7,885 nucleotides of DNA, taken from Acidobacteriota bacterium (GTDB taxonomy: Bacteria > Acidobacteriota > UBA6911 > JACQSX01). The translations under genes were made by a program, and so were the position numbers. The notes under the pieces were generated by a model. That model saw nothing but the letters and a program-made list of their open reading frames with translations, made no database searches and was not told where the DNA came from. Each line of letters begins with the position of its first letter. The stretch's first letter is position 1. Where the stretch lies: positions 1 through 7,885 of the forward strand of contig JACQGG010000003.1 in assembly GCA_016199665.1 (NCBI GenBank), in the 5' to 3' direction. Shown one piece after another: positions 7,237 to 7,885 of this stretch.

Positions 7237-7277
7237 ATTGGGGCAATTCCCATACTATACCGGCCGGAGAGGACACG
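7237..7277 (-). promoter_or_regulatory. Possible promoter of the receiver/kinase unit
   Basis: On the minus strand TATAGT (7259-7254) and the overlapping TAGTAT resemble a -10 box. TTGCGT lies 15-17 nt further upstream as a weak -35. It sits about 55 nt before the receiver start. The match is modest and made by eye. Confidence 0.3.
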
Positions 7278-7755
7278 CAATCGACAAATGATTGTAAAAA
7301 CGTCACTTACGAAACAACCTGAACCCAACCGGTGATCTGAAAACCGAGCCGTTGTGGCAAGTCCAGCAATGGCTGGCGCTTCTGGCTAACACGCCCTGCG
7401 TGGGGTGGAAGGGTTGCCCCAGGTCCGTTCCGCTCGGAGCTTCAGCTTCCAGCAACGGCAGAAAGAGAAGGCGGGAGACTCGTCAAAGATCAGTCCCCGA
7501 TTCTTTGCGGCAACATCTGCTCGTGGGATTGTTGTCACAGTCTTGTCGTGTAAACCCGCAATACAATTGAATTCTCAAAATCTGAAGTGCTGTTTTTCTC
7601 TCTTCTTTTTCGTCGCAGCAACCTCCTGCCCCCGACGGCTACCGAGGGGAGCATGGCTGGCATCCCCTCCGCCGTTCCGGCGTTGCTGCCCCTAAACAGC
7701 CCACCGTCGCTGCGAGGCCTCTGAAAAACAGCCCTTCCTGCCAGAACAATTCTAT

Positions 7756-7790
7756 TCTGTCGCCGGTTTGCAGACTGGAACGGTGACAGA
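7756..7790 (+). other. Ten-base-pair hairpin in the right flank
   Basis: TCTGTCGCCG (7756-7765) pairs with CGGTGACAGA (7781-7790), including one G-U wobble, around a 15-nt loop. No T-run follows, so it is not an obvious terminator. It could be part of a structured RNA or an operator, and its function is not evident. Confidence 0.4.
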
Positions 7791-7885
7791 CATTCGGTGC
7801 TGCTGCTTAAACCGAAATTGCGGTCCCACTTCTGCGGTGCTACACAGTCGCCACCCGTGATACTTAACTGTTAAGCAGGATAAAC

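Larger units (their letters stand above)
7197..7885. other. Apparently non-coding right flank with several small hairpins
   Basis: Apart from the receiver's ribosome site and possible promoter, I see no gene here. Small open frames lack domain signatures. The notable features are hairpins: CCAGC/GCTGG at 7363-7376, GAGGGGA/TCCCCTC at 7644-7669, CGCCG/CGGCG at 7670-7682, and a 10-bp stem at 7756-7790. There is also a pyrimidine-rich run at 7588-7612 and a perfect CTTAAC-T-GTTAAG palindrome at 7863-7875. None matches a structured RNA family I recognise. Confidence 0.45.

Noticed and set aside
6891..7322. Plus-strand 143-aa open frame
   Set aside because: It is antisense to the receiver, whose motifs on the minus strand are clear.
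7405..7695. 96-aa plus-strand open frame in the right flank
   Set aside because: Low-complexity, no domain signature, no convincing ribosome site.
7803..7878. tRNA-like span closed by CTGCTTAA / TTAAGCAG (76 nt)
   Set aside because: No T-loop GTTC-type sequence, anticodon arm or D arm on either strand; it is not a tRNA and not a selC candidate.

Overview
The window is GC-rich bacterial DNA with ordinary Shine-Dalgarno sites and TGA used as a normal stop. It looks like a metagenomic or environmental soil or sediment lineage. The tandem NHL-like propellers, the c-heme-type sensor kinase and the GGGGACAGTCTACT-type inverted repeat are the kinds of thing I associate with Acidobacteriota, Desulfobacterota or related phyla. 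I cannot fix the taxon from the sequence alone.

The centre of interest is a two-gene plus-strand operon (554-2626 and 2684-4789). It encodes two paralogous exported proteins, each made of about twelve ~50-residue NHL-like beta-propeller blades. Read naively, each gene is cut in two by an in-frame TGA (1787-1789 and 3947-3949). Both TGAs sit at exactly the same alignment position (after EILVPN), and homologous protein sequence resumes at the very next codon. Exactly 22 nt after each TGA starts an 8-bp hairpin with an AGG-initiated loop (1812-1832 and 3972-3992). This matches the known architecture of a bacterial selenocysteine insertion element (bSECIS). The two hairpins differ by a compensatory C-G to U-A swap that is synonymous in both codons, plus a U-A to U-G change. 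I therefore read both genes as full-length selenoproteins of 690 and 701 aa (Sec412 and Sec422). This would be an extracytoplasmic beta-propeller selenoprotein family that I do not recognise as described.

Downstream (4790-5012) lies a short convergent gap almost filled by a 130-bp element with perfect 28-bp terminal inverted repeats. It looks like a MITE or REP-like element and may act as a bidirectional terminator. On the minus strand follows a two-component module. The sensor histidine kinase (5013-6890) has two membrane segments, a periplasmic CX4CH haem-c-type motif, HAMP, PAS and HisKA/HATPase domains. Upstream of it is a response-regulator receiver (7008-7196) that stops soon after the phospho-acceptor Asp and looks truncated. 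The flanks 1-553 and 7197-7885 show no convincing genes, only small repeats, hairpins and a possible promoter.

How the parts work together is inference. The kinase could sense periplasmic redox state or a haem ligand, next to an operon for periplasmic redox-active Sec proteins. No selA, selB, selC or selD gene is visible here, so the Sec machinery must be elsewhere in the genome if this reading is correct.
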